A stretch of 64,000 nt of DNA, taken from contig NC_091208.1 in the NCBI RefSeq assembly GCF_040958095.1, forward strand, positions 1,321,704 to 1,385,703, written 5' to 3'. This document shows, piece after piece, positions 32,296 to 42,147 of this stretch (its first letter is position 1; each line of letters starts with the position of its first letter). The notes under the pieces were generated by a model, which searched no databases, was not told the origin of the DNA, and was given only the letters and a program-made list of their open reading frames with translations. Source of the stretch: Procambarus clarkii (taxonomy: Eukaryota > Arthropoda > Malacostraca > Decapoda > Cambaridae). Made by a program: the position numbers and the translations under genes.

Positions 32296-32313
32296 TGGGG
32301 GCCTGTGTCCGGG
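32296..32313 (+). other. Element B primer-binding site
   Basis: tgggggcctgtgtccggg, three bases after the LTR. It shares its first 11 bases with the PBS of element A, suggesting the same primer tRNA or a close relative. Confidence 0.7.
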
Positions 32314-32431
32314 AGAGTGAACTGACACACCCACACCCTGTCCAAGAGTGGATTTGTACACCCTTGCTGAAATAGATAAACTGTGTGAACGCAGGTGTAT
32401 ATTCTCTCTTGGGAAGACTCACAGGACAAAG

Positions 32432-35386
32432 ATGGATAAGGTGCAAGCGTTTGTGGAGTCAGGCAAGCCTGAGGATTTCGAAGGTTGCACGAGGGATCAA
32501 TTGAAACAAATAGCAGAAAAATGTGGCATCAGGTTGAAAGCATCTAAAGTAGCTGGGATGAAGGATGAGATCCTGAGGCAGTTGAGAGCCAGAAGTGAAG
32601 CGGCAGAACAAGGAGCCCAGGAAGGAGCTGAAAGTAGAAAGGAGGATGATGGGCAGGATGAAGTGAGATCCCAGGGATCGAGTAGGAGCAGCAAGAGTAG
32701 CCGCAGTAGCAGGAGTAGCCGAAATAGGAGCTTGGAGAGATTCCAGTTAGAGCTCCAGATGCAGCAACAACGAGAGGACAAGGAGAGACAGTTCCAGCTG
32801 GAAAAGATGAAATTAGAACTCCAGATGAAAAATGAAGCAGAGAAGGAAAAAGAAAAAACCAGACTGGAAATAGAAAAAGAGAAAGCAAGACTAGAGGTCG
32901 AAAAAGAAAAAGCCCAGGTCGAAAAAGAAAAAGCCCAGGTCGAAAAAGAAAAAGCCCAGGTCGAAAAAGAAAAAGAGAGAACAAAACAAATGCAGATAGA
33001 AGCGAATAGAACCTTGGCTGAGCAGAGGATTGAACATGGGTTGCCAGAGAGCACCACCCAGGTATCACACCCACCAGAGGTTAGGGTTAGGGAGAAGGAC
33101 ATTCCCTTGTTTGTTCCCGAAGAGGCAGAGAGCTTTTTCGAGCACTTTGAAAAAGTAGCCAGCATCAAGGAGTGGCCACAGGAGGAATGGGCCCAGCTGG
33201 TCCAGTTAAGATTGACCGGTGCAGCCAGGGAGGCATACACCCAATTGTCACTGGAAGAGTGCCAGGATTATGCCACGGTAAAGAGCAGCATTTTGCGCTC
33301 GTTTCAGTTAACCCCAGAAGCTTATAGAAAGCGCTTCAGAGAGATGATCAAAGTTGGAGCGTGTACGTTTGCTGAGACAGCAAGAGATCTGGAAAGACGA
33401 TTCCAGAAGTGGATTGAGGCTGCTGGAGTTGGATCTTATGCTGACCTGAAGCAACTGATGGTCATGGAGAAGTTCTTGGAGATGATGCATCCCGAAACAA
33501 AGTTCAAGATCCAAGAAGCAGGGATAATGGAGGTGAAAGATGCCGCAGATAGGGCGGATATGATTACTGAAGCATACAAGAGCTTGAGGGAGAACAGAGT
33601 GAGAAGTGAGGCGAGATGCAGCAATGGCAGATCCAATGGAGTCTGGGGAGGAAGAAATTATGAGAAACCCAGAAGAGTCTGGGATGAGAAAAATTTTGAT
33701 AAATGGGCAGATAAAAGTAAGTACCCTGGAACTCAGAAGAGTAGGTCGCGCACTTCATCTGAAAGTGAGGATGGAGGAGCAAAACGAGAAACTAATCGTT
33801 ATCCAGGGAATCAAGAGTCCAGTAAAGCTCCACAGAGTACGAGTAGTACGTCTGGCCCGAGGAACTCCAATACGAGTGGGCAGAGTCAGAGCCGCTTTGG
33901 TACATATAGAAGAGACTTTTCCCAGATGAGATGTTACAATTGTAACGGATTGGGTCACGTGATGCGAGATTGTCGGCAGGGCAAGAGAGTTGTGACCCTG
34001 GCCATGTGTGACCCCCGAGGTAAATATACTAATGTGTTCCGAGACAAACCACAGAAGATGAACTTAGTGAACGAGAGGTATAGACCGTTCATGAGTAAAG
34101 GTTGGATCAGTATAAGAGGCCAACCTGAGGTAGAAGTTGGTATCTTAAGAGATACCGGAGCTAATCAGAGCTTGATCGTGAGAAGCCTGATTGGGAATGA
34201 TCGACGATTAGCTGGCAGTGGGAAGATGAAAGTATATGGGTTATTGTCGGAGAGTGACATGCCCGTATGTGCTGTCCAGCTAAGGTCGGAATATGTGTCG
34301 GCAGAGGTGATGTTGGGAGTGTGCCCCGACATACCTATTCCAGGAGTCCAAGTGATCCTGGGGAATGACTTGTGCGGGACAAAGGTGTTGCCAAGAGTCA
34401 TAGTGGAGACTGTGCCAGAGGAGTGCCCAGAAGGCCACGGCACGGGTGGGACACCTGAGAGTGTGAACCTGACTGACTTCCGAGGAGATGCGTCAGGAGA
34501 CCGCCAAGCCATTGAGTACCCTGTCTCGGTAGTGAGGAAGGCAGAGGTGGCCGACAAGGAAGACGCTGGAGAAGATGATACAGTGTCGATTCAACCAGTG
34601 GAAGATATCGATGTAGATATAGCATGGCTGTTTGATGAAGGTCCAGCCCAGGCAAATGGAGTCTCGGTGAGGTCGAAAGTGAGGATGACCCAGCCGAAGA
34701 AGAATCATGTGAAGAGAGCGGACCTGAGTAGAGCCCAGACTGCTGAAATTAAGGGTCGGAAGGTGAATGCAACTGTGCTGAGTAGGAATGAGGAAAGATG
34801 TGGACATACTGAGGACGGAAATAGAGCGTCACGTTGTCCACGAGCACAGAGGCATCTGGATAGTAGAGTTAAGTTGTTTGAGATGTCAGGAGTTGACATG
34901 TTCCACAGAAAACGTGAAGAAAAGATAGTGAAGAAGAGTAATAACCGAGAAAATGAAAGGAGAAGAGACAGTATGTGTGGAGAGGTGCTTACGAGCACAC
35001 AAGGAGAGGTAAAGCGACATGTACAGTCGAGTGCTGTTGGTTGTAGTACAGTGCCCGAAGAAACTTTTAGGGAACGAAGGAGAGTTGAAGGAGAAGAAAT
35101 GGAGTGGTATAGAAGTGAAAAGTGTGGGAAGAGGAAGATGATACAAGCATGGAGGAATAGAGGAAAGCCGAGGACTAGGTGGGAGTCGAACAGGATGAGG
35201 TCTCAGATAAATGAGGAGACGAAAAGGAGGAGCGTCGGTGAAGACGATGGAGTGAAGTATGATGACAGGAGACGAAAGTATAATGGCAGTAGATGGAAGA
35301 GTGAAGACGACAGAGGAGGTACAGACAGTAGATGTCTGACTCTGGACGTGAAGAGAAGACGAGGAAACGGAGGGTGGAGACAGTAA
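32432..35386 (+). CDS. Element B Gag-protease polyprotein with basic C-terminal extension
   Basis: Start set at the ATG at 32432 (MDKVQAF), matching the start of the element C protein; an upstream GTG at 32348 is in frame but unlikely. The protein is 984 aa. Residues ~17-60 are SAP-like (CTRDQLKQIAEKCGI to ILRQLRAR). A Ser/Arg-rich linker leads to a coiled coil at ~95-205 with VEKEKAQ repeated in tandem. Residues ~225-390 are a SCAN-like Gag domain (AESFFEHFEKVASIKEW, YRKRFREM, FQKWIEAAG). The CCHC knuckle (CYNCNGLGHVMRDC) is at 501-514 and the protease DTG at 574-576 in GILRDTGANQSL, with VILGNDLCG later. Residues ~650-984 are basic and unrecognised. No integrase, RT or RNase H in this frame. 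It would form particles and mature Gag; reverse transcription must come from a partner. Confidence 0.88.
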   Translation: MDKVQAFVESGKPEDFEGCTRDQLKQIAEKCGIRLKASKVAGMKDEILRQLRARSEAAEQGAQEGAESRKEDDGQDEVRSQGSSRSSKSSRSSRSSRNRSLERFQLELQMQQQREDKERQFQLEKMKLELQMKNEAEKEKEKTRLEIEKEKARLEVEKEKAQVEKEKAQVEKEKAQVEKEKERTKQMQIEANRTLAEQRIEHGLPESTTQVSHPPEVRVREKDIPLFVPEEAESFFEHFEKVASIKEWPQEEWAQLVQLRLTGAAREAYTQLSLEECQDYATVKSSILRSFQLTPEAYRKRFREMIKVGACTFAETARDLERRFQKWIEAAGVGSYADLKQLMVMEKFLEMMHPETKFKIQEAGIMEVKDAADRADMITEAYKSLRENRVRSEARCSNGRSNGVWGGRNYEKPRRVWDEKNFDKWADKSKYPGTQKSRSRTSSESEDGGAKRETNRYPGNQESSKAPQSTSSTSGPRNSNTSGQSQSRFGTYRRDFSQMRCYNCNGLGHVMRDCRQGKRVVTLAMCDPRGKYTNVFRDKPQKMNLVNERYRPFMSKGWISIRGQPEVEVGILRDTGANQSLIVRSLIGNDRRLAGSGKMKVYGLLSESDMPVCAVQLRSEYVSAEVMLGVCPDIPIPGVQVILGNDLCGTKVLPRVIVETVPEECPEGHGTGGTPESVNLTDFRGDASGDRQAIEYPVSVVRKAEVADKEDAGEDDTVSIQPVEDIDVDIAWLFDEGPAQANGVSVRSKVRMTQPKKNHVKRADLSRAQTAEIKGRKVNATVLSRNEERCGHTEDGNRASRCPRAQRHLDSRVKLFEMSGVDMFHRKREEKIVKKSNNRENERRRDSMCGEVLTSTQGEVKRHVQSSAVGCSTVPEETFRERRRVEGEEMEWYRSEKCGKRKMIQAWRNRGKPRTRWESNRMRSQINEETKRRSVGEDDGVKYDDRRRKYNGSRWKSEDDRGGTDSRCLTLDVKRRRGNGGWRQ

Positions 35387-35632
35387 GTAGAGTGGGCCAA
35401 TGGATTGCAGGCGTCCAAGGAGGACAGCCTAGCCAAGAGGTGCCAGAGAAGTCAAATCGTTTGTGAGAAGACCATGTTTCTGGAGAGTTGTGAGCCGGAT
35501 GTTGCAAGGTGCAACGAATTATTTGTAGACTCCTAAGAGAGTATATGGGGTGAAGAACGAGACAGTGTGGTGGCGGATGTATTATCCCGAGCTTTGCCAC
35601 TGGAATAACTCTCAAAAATAAGGGGAGGGGAG
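35387..35632 (+). other. Element B RNase H tail remnant and polypurine tract
   Basis: Out of frame with the long ORF, 35567-35608 reads VVADVLSRALPLE and stop, the usual C-terminal signature of Ty3 RNase H. It is followed by aaaaataaggggaggggag directly at the 3' LTR. This shows that pol once ended with RNase H, and that RT, the rest of RNase H and integrase were removed. Confidence 0.75.
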
Positions 35633-37620
35633 TGTTATGATCTCAGCCTGCAGGAGAAACGAGTCTCCCTTCTTGAGAGTTATTCGTCAAGCCTGACCTG
35701 ATTAGAAGGTCTAGCGAATATTGCGGTGATAACCCATATGAAAAATGGCTGGTTGGATATGTAAAACAATTTAAGATTATGGGCAGTAAGTAAGGAAATA
35801 GATAAATGACTGGCTAGGAGATGTGGACATTTTGCTGGAGGCGTGAGGCTCGCTTCTGGAGGACCTTGACCTCACTTGAGTGCCAGACATCGCAGGGGGA
35901 AGCCGCGCTCCGTTTGAGCTCCCGCCAGAAGGGAACCCCTAGTGATATATCTCGAAGAGAAGAGAAGTGTGCGGACGTACCAGCTGTGGAATCGAGCTGG
36001 GAACGTTGTGGTCTCAAGTCCTGGTCGACGAGCAGATATTAAATCGCCCAGAAGCATTATTGTGGGCTGTGTGGAGCGCCCTGACCAGACGCCGTCAGAG
36101 GGAAAGCGCCCTCGACCAATTAATCTGTGGTAAGCACGATAAACGCCAGTTCATAGTGATTGTTTGTAGTTGGTCGTGTGCCCAGCGACAGTAGCGATGT
36201 TTATTTATAAGTTAGACATGTTTTAATAAGGCAGAAAGCCTGAAATAGGAGAGTGAAGAGGGAGGAACACGGAGCGACGTCCGTCCTCTCTGAGCGCTGG
36301 CGGACGACTGAGGGAGCCGGCTCCGGATGGAGGAAGACCCTCCCAGCGAGTGAGGACGCCGCCGCCAGGCGAGGTGGAGTATGGACCCGCCCAAAACGGG
36401 GGAGTCCACTCTCACTGTATGTAGAGGACAGATAGAGGTTTGAGGCAAGCATATTGTGTGGTTATTTTTGTTTATGTGTTAAAGGGGAACATTTTATTGG
36501 AGTGTCGATGGGTTGCAGGTTTGTCTTTGGGGAAGAAGTTGCTGAGAACTTCGAAGCCAGCAGATGATGTAGCTAATGAGACTCCGAGGTAGTGGAGCAG
36601 AGGACCTCGAGCTGTGAGGAGAAGCAGCAGTGAAGAGGAGTGTCACGTGCTTCTGTAGAGGTGGTGTAGCAGCCAAGAGAGCTGTGGAAGAACCTAACAG
36701 AAGGGTGAAGCACCGTAGTTACACAAGGAAACTTCATGATAGCAGCCGGGAGGAGCTGCAGAGGATCCTGGTAGTGAAGCCCGGAAGAACCTAAGGATAT
36801 TAGGGTTGTGAACTTCCAGAGGTGGAAGGGGAAGTTCTGGTGGATTACTAGTAGGGAGTTGATAGTGTTTGGTTGTCATTAGCGTGCAAGACGCAGTGAG
36901 AGGTGAGTGACTGTTGGCATTCTTATGTCAAGGAATTTTTTATACTGAAGTATCAATGAACATTTATACTGGTATATGTTATTGCATTCAAATGCTGATT
37001 TTCTATATATATATGTTATCTTGCTGATGGTGTAACAGTGTGTAGGCTTGACCAACTTGAGGAAGTTAATAGTATCAGGTGGTGAACCAGGAGGTAGGAT
37101 ACCACTTGATAAGCTGATAATAGAGTTCTGATGGTATTGGAGTGCAACCTGATTGTGATATTATAGAGTATAGGATTCATTATTATTATATGTGTGTATG
37201 TATCGTGTATGTGCTTTGTTCAGTAAATGTGTCACAATTTGCTGGTGTTTGCCCTTGTCCTAGTGAGGCTTCCCAGGAGGTAGTAGAGGTAGTAAAGAAG
37301 GAGAGAGAAAGAACCAAGAACCACTGCTGTGGACAGGGTAGGAGGTAATACTAGTAAGTCATAGGGGATTGAGGAGATCATATCTTATCTAAGGAGAGAG
37401 TGGGGAGTCACAGCGGCTCGAGTGGGTGTGTGCACGTGACAACGAGGCTAAGTGTTGGAGCCGCATCCCCTAAACGTGTGACGTTGAGCCCCTCTCCAAG
37501 AGCCAGAAGCGCCTAGTGTGATCTCCTAGTGAAGTATAAGCACTCTACCGAGTTGTGGGTTGGGTTGTCCGTAGAGAAGGATCAACGACGACAACACCAA
37601 CCAACCCACAGTCTATAATA
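35633..37620 (+). repeat. Element B 3' LTR (1988 bp)
   Basis: Near-identical to 30314-32292; carries a 9-bp gtagaggta duplication near 37281-37295. Confidence 0.88.
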
Positions 37621-37671
37621 CTAGTGAGTGCAGAATTTACCCTAGGCTATCATTAGAGTTTGTTCAGTATT

Positions 37672-39059
37672 ATGAGCAGCCCAAGTACAAGCCCCACAAG
37701 GCTTCACCAACTAGCCAGTATGGATAATGCTGGCAATGAGAAAACTGTCATACATCTAGTACTACAATTGCTGGATTTACCTCAACCTGATCAGACTGCT
37801 GACTCATTACAATCCTTCAGCATGGAGTTTGAGTCACTACTAAGAACATTCAGTCTTAAGGTTGATATAACTACTAGTGAATGGATGACCAAAGTAGTCC
37901 TTCAACGAAAATTGTCCAGCGATATACTAGATGAATTATATGCACATCAACATAACACCATCCTGACAGTACAGGACATCACTGAAGGTTTACTTCCATC
38001 ATAAACAAACGACGAGCAAATGAGGAAGTTAAAGCCTCTTGCAAGCCTTCAGAAATAGAAAATAATAGTCAATTAAAGGGTAAAACAACTTCCACAAACA
38101 AACATCAGTCAATTACTCTAACATCAAGTTGCAGAAAATCTGACAATGCAGCAGCATCCTCCAAGCCTACTGTTACTAGTTCACCCAAACCGGTAACTTC
38201 CAAACGTGCAGTAGGCTGGGGGACGTGTATGTTCTGCAAAAATAAACATTCAACATACCGTTGTCCTAATTATCCAACCAGAGACACTCGTATTGAGCGA
38301 CTCCAGGAATTAGGGAGATGTGCAAGGTGTCTCAAGTCACACAACATAGACTATTGTGATACCCAATTCAACACCTGCAACAGGTGTAGAAGAGGTAGGC
38401 ACCATGCAGCACTGTGCAAATATACGAAATTAACGTATTCAAGACCCAAGGTGGAAGATAGCATTCCCACCACAGTACAGTACTGCAAGGTGCAACAAAC
38501 AAAGAGTGTCCAATCGGCAAAGTCTAAAGGTAATACGACTTTGCCTACTGCCCAAATTACCATCCTGAATAAGAGGGCCAAGGTCCATACCCGTGGGTTG
38601 TTTGACCAAGGATCCCAGAGAACATATATCACTAAAAAGTTGGCAGATGAATTACAATTAAGGCCTGTAGCCCAGATGTCATTCAATATCTCAGGGTTTG
38701 TAACAGATGCAGGACCTCAAGTCTACCAGGTGGTATAACCATCAGTACGTTTAGGCAGGTACGTCTGTCGAGTACAAGCCATTGTGGTGGACAAAATACC
38801 AGTAGACCTACAAGTTCAAGGTCTGAGAGCAACAGCCAAATTCCTGAGAAATAGAGGAATAAAATTGGCAGATAATATTAAGTCTGATCACCTCACCGAC
38901 TTCGGTCTCCTTGTTGGGACAGACTATTGCCATCGATTCATCGGTAGCCCTACTAAATATCAGGGTATAACCATGTTAAACTCTGCAGGAGGTAAATTAC
39001 TCTCAGGCCCAGTATCAAGCCTGAGGAGACCTATGCCTGCAGATAAACAATACCAGTAG
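37672..39059 (+). pseudogene. BEL/Pao gag and aspartic protease, broken
   Basis: Gag begins MSSPSTSPTRLHQL (37672) and is open to 38006. A frameshift near 37985-38000 moves the continuation (NKRRANEEVKASCK) into the frame that includes 38229-38738. That part has BEL-type cysteine clusters: CMFCKNKHSTYRC, then RCARCLKSHNIDYC and CNRCRRGRHHAALC. The protease has active site LFDQGSQRTYI, D-x-G-S-Q as usual for BEL/Pao. An in-frame TAA at 38736-38738 interrupts it. The same frame resumes with IKLADNIKSDHLTDF and LLVGTDYCHRF, the second half of the DUF1758-type protease, and ends at 39059. No RT follows. Non-functional as it stands. Confidence 0.85.
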
Positions 39060-39755
39060 AAATCTAAATTTGTCAGCTGATTATATTTCTCCAGTAGCAT
39101 TATACTAAGGAGATTACAGCTGACTATACCAACAGAGGTTGATGTTAGTATCATCATATGAAGCTGGAGATGAGTTCATGAGGCCTCAGTGGCAAATCAG
39201 TGAACAGTAGCCTAAACCAGCTACAAGTCACTGCGACCAATGTCACTGAACCCACTGCAGTCTCAGAATAATTCTTTGCTTTAATGATGAGCTATTCAAT
39301 CTTCTGAATCAATTAACTAAATTAAACCCCAATACATCTGATGACTGATTTGATACATTTATTATTTAATCAAGATGTATTCCATGGGCCTCAGTGTTTA
39401 TATATCAGTGACCAGTTACCTGAACAAACTTCAAGTTATATCTAATGTCACTGATCTCACTGCAGTCCCTGAATCATACTTGACTGTAGTACTTGATCAC
39501 ATCCAGTCTTCTGGGTTAAATAATATGTAATAAGGCTTGAATATTAGCCTTTCAAGAGTTGACAGGGAAATGAAATCGCAATAGACTTCAAACCCCTGCA
39601 ACTTTAGTACGGGACATCTGTCCTGTACGAACAGACGCACAAATGTGTGATTACTAACTACTAACATCAAATTAATCTAATAATTCGAAGGAGGAGTATC
39701 GGTGTTCGTCTGTTCTAAATAGGACTTCGACCCGTGAGCAGCCCCTGGGGAATTA
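39060..39755 (+). other. BEL/Pao 3' non-coding remainder
   Basis: No ORF. Purine-rich gaaggaggagtatcgg near 39687-39702 and tggggaatta just before the LTR are candidate polypurine tracts. The RT, RNase H and integrase genes expected here are absent. Confidence 0.65.
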
Positions 39756-40740
39756 TGTCGGAAAATTCGACACCATTTTAATATATCATACAGACAGATA
39801 ATAATAGCTGTGTTGTATAAACAAGTTAACCCATAGAAAACGTAACTTGTAGTGGAATTACCGTCTATAGAAAATGGGATATCATCACCACATACTATTA
39901 TAAATCACCACCTATTATGGTGGGAATTATTCTTAAATACATTAGTCTTTGGACTTTACCATCATAAAAACATCTCATATAAATTAACTTAATTATCAGT
40001 ATTAAAGTAGAGTAAATGTGACCCTTCTATCACTTTCTGACATCTGGACAATGTAGGCCAGGCGTCAGTGAGGGAGGAGGGGCGGCCATTGTTTATACTA
40101 GACCAGAGGCGCAGGGAGCAATTCAGCTCCTGTTAATTTTACTTGGACGAAGTGTTATGGAAACCAAAGGTGTACCATTATCACACGCTGTCAACAAATT
40201 CAAGTTAAGTGTCTTTCCGAAACCCGTTTATCTATCATTAGTGGCCATTAATGTCATTGGGTAGGGTGTCCCGGTTAGATCACGAAATCGCCTCATACTA
40301 AAGGTAATTAGCCAGGTCTTTAAGGTTCCATGTACAGTGTTCTCTGATATACCTGTCATATATAGGATTCTGGCTTTATAGCTAGCGCCCTTTTAACAGG
40401 TCAAGACGAGGAAGCAAGACTTTGTGCACCAGTTACTGGGTGATGGAAGCTACCTCAAAGAGGATAATTTGGTGTCTACATCCTAGTTATACCTGGTGGA
40501 TTAAGGTCAGCTGTACTATAAGATAAGGAACCTCTTCAATGTATGTAGTCTATTACTGTAGTTTGATTGGCTGCATATATATAAATTAATATAAACCCCC
40601 CTAATGTGTAGAGGATCGATTTGTGAGATTAAGAGATTATTGCAGAAATACAGTCCACTTATCATTATACAAATTGCTATCGAAGTATATTAATTAACGT
40701 ATATATAAATTCATATAAATCTCACAGGTCGGTTCCCACA
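39756..40740 (+). repeat. BEL/Pao 3' LTR (985 bp)
   Basis: Same length as the 5' LTR, with a few substitutions (for example tttggacttt against tttgtacttt, aaaacatctc against aaaatatctc). Confidence 0.87.
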
Positions 40741-41718
40741 CCTCGCAACCATTTCTATCACTGAACCTCCCATTTCCATCCTTGGTCTGTGTCATACTGG
40801 ACACATGAGCAACACATTGGTGTGGCCTTACCGGTGAAGCACTTCTACACTCCCCTCAGCCTACAAAAGACTTACTGTCAGTCCTCCACCTGACCTAGCA
40901 ACAAGCTGAGAGGATCACTCTCACTGTCCAACTGCCCAACACCAGCCGGTCTTGCTCTACCGACTGAACTATCTGGGAGAAAACCCTCTTCTACAAGTAC
41001 CTATGCTCCCCTACTGAGCCTGGGGTCCCTCCCTTGCTTCTCCTAGGTCTCACTACTCTAACAAGGACTCAAGCGAAACTTTTGACATCTGTCAAACTCT
41101 CTTGTCTATTTCTCCCTGGACCTAACTTGGAATGTGATCAGCATTCCCTCTGCAGATCTACTATAACCCTTTACCAAGGCAATCCTTAAAGAACAAAATC
41201 ATTATGCTGCAGGGGATCTGAACCATGGAAAATCACCAGCCCAAAATGACCCTTGCCATCTTGCATTGGCAGCCTTTCTTCAAAAGGCGATCGATGTATG
41301 CATCCATCGAATCGTCTTTCTCAGAACTGCCAAGCTAGGCATCTTTACCTTCATACCTTGTCACCGGGTTAAGTGCACTAGGGTGGGTTTAGCTTCCCTT
41401 CCCTGTGTGAGATTGCCTCCTTGCAATCTGCACTTGAGCCAGCACTGACTTGCTGCGCTCTCACCATCAGGCTCGAACTCGGCCTTGCTGTCACCTCTGC
41501 AAACGGGAGCCTCTGCTCAACCTCTCTAGTGACTACCATGAATTCTTCCTGGGGTTGTACAGTCCCCACTCTGGCAAGAAATTCCATCACCTGTCTAACT
41601 ACAAATGAATTACTCCCCTTCTCTAAAGAAGTCTACTCGGATCCTACTCTGGTGGCGCGACCTCCCACTAAGATCCTACTGTGTAATAACAACTACACTC
41701 CTATGACACCCTTGACAA

Positions 41719-41907
41719 CTACAGTGTCGTCCAATAAGACCTCTCACACTTGAGGTCACTTCTAGAAGCTTCTTCTACCCTCAGGTAGGTGGTGTCTTGC
41801 ACCTCAGGCAGATCCTGAGTGCACTCTTGCAACCACTGTTGCACGCTGGCTTGGTGTCCACGACACCTGCTGCTGAGCTGACACCCCTCACCAAATGAGT
41901 GTGTCAA
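41719..41907 (-). CDS. Small unrecognised ORF near giant-LTR primer site (copy 1)
   Basis: 62 codons, no recognisable domain; contains VQQWLQECTQDLPEVQDT. Same length and one residue different (K to M) in internal copy 2 at 48369-48557. It lies where gag would start, so it could be a Gag N-terminal remnant. But the two copies are so similar overall that conservation says little. Confidence 0.2.
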   Translation of the reverse strand: MTHSFGEGCQLSSRCRGHQASVQQWLQECTQDLPEVQDTTYLRVEEASRSDLKCERSYWTTL

Positions 41908-42129
41908 TGTCCCCTAGCTAGCAGCCACAAAAAGCCAGACAGATTTCCCCATATCTACCATGAAATACCTCTTTCATACTGTGTGTGTGTGGTGTGTGTA
42001 CCTACGTGTGACAACCGTGCACAAAACATACCTCCAACAATACTGTTCCACAATATTTTGCAACGATATCTTATGTTACTTTAAAAATCAATAAGACTAC
42101 ACTTCATGGGCTCGAACCCAATTTGCATA

Positions 42130-42147
42130 GCCCCACGTTGGGCGCCA
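42130..42147 (-). other. tRNA-Lys(CUU) primer-binding site, giant-LTR copy 1
   Basis: Minus strand tggcgcccaacgtggggc, complementary to the 3' 18 bases of metazoan tRNA-Lys(CUU) (…ccccacgttgggcgcca). It sits two bases from the LTR end tgtgag. This defines the minus orientation and the LTR boundary. Confidence 0.85.

Larger units (their letters stand above)
30314..37620 (+). mobile_element. Ty3-type LTR retrotransposon B (gag-protease, RT-less)
   Basis: LTRs at 30314-32292 and 35633-37620 with a perfect 4-bp duplication ctag (30310-30313 and 37621-37624). The LTRs are near-identical apart from a 9-bp addition (gtagaggta) in the 3' copy. One long ORF encodes Gag, zinc knuckle and protease with a long basic extension. 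Just before the 3' LTR a remnant VVADVLSRALPLE matches the RNase H end and is followed by the purine tract aaggggaggggag. RNase H at the very end of pol, with everything between protease and it removed, mirrors element C. Confidence 0.88.
28418..40740 (+). mobile_element. BEL/Pao LTR retrotransposon (gag-protease remnant), nested
   Basis: Identical-length LTRs (28418-29402 and 39756-40740, 985 bp each), flanked by a perfect 5-bp duplication cctcg (28413-28417 and 40741-40745). It interrupts the giant-LTR internal region and is itself interrupted by Ty3 element B (30314-37620). Excluding that insertion it is about 5 kb, much shorter than autonomous BEL elements. It retains a broken gag and aspartic protease; no RT, RNase H or integrase can be found in 39060-39755. 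The LTRs differ at only a handful of sites, so it is young. Confidence 0.87.

Noticed and set aside
32497-33240. 247-codon minus ORF opposite element B gag, and similar ones opposite element C gag
   Set aside because: Antisense shadows of the charged coiled-coil coding region.
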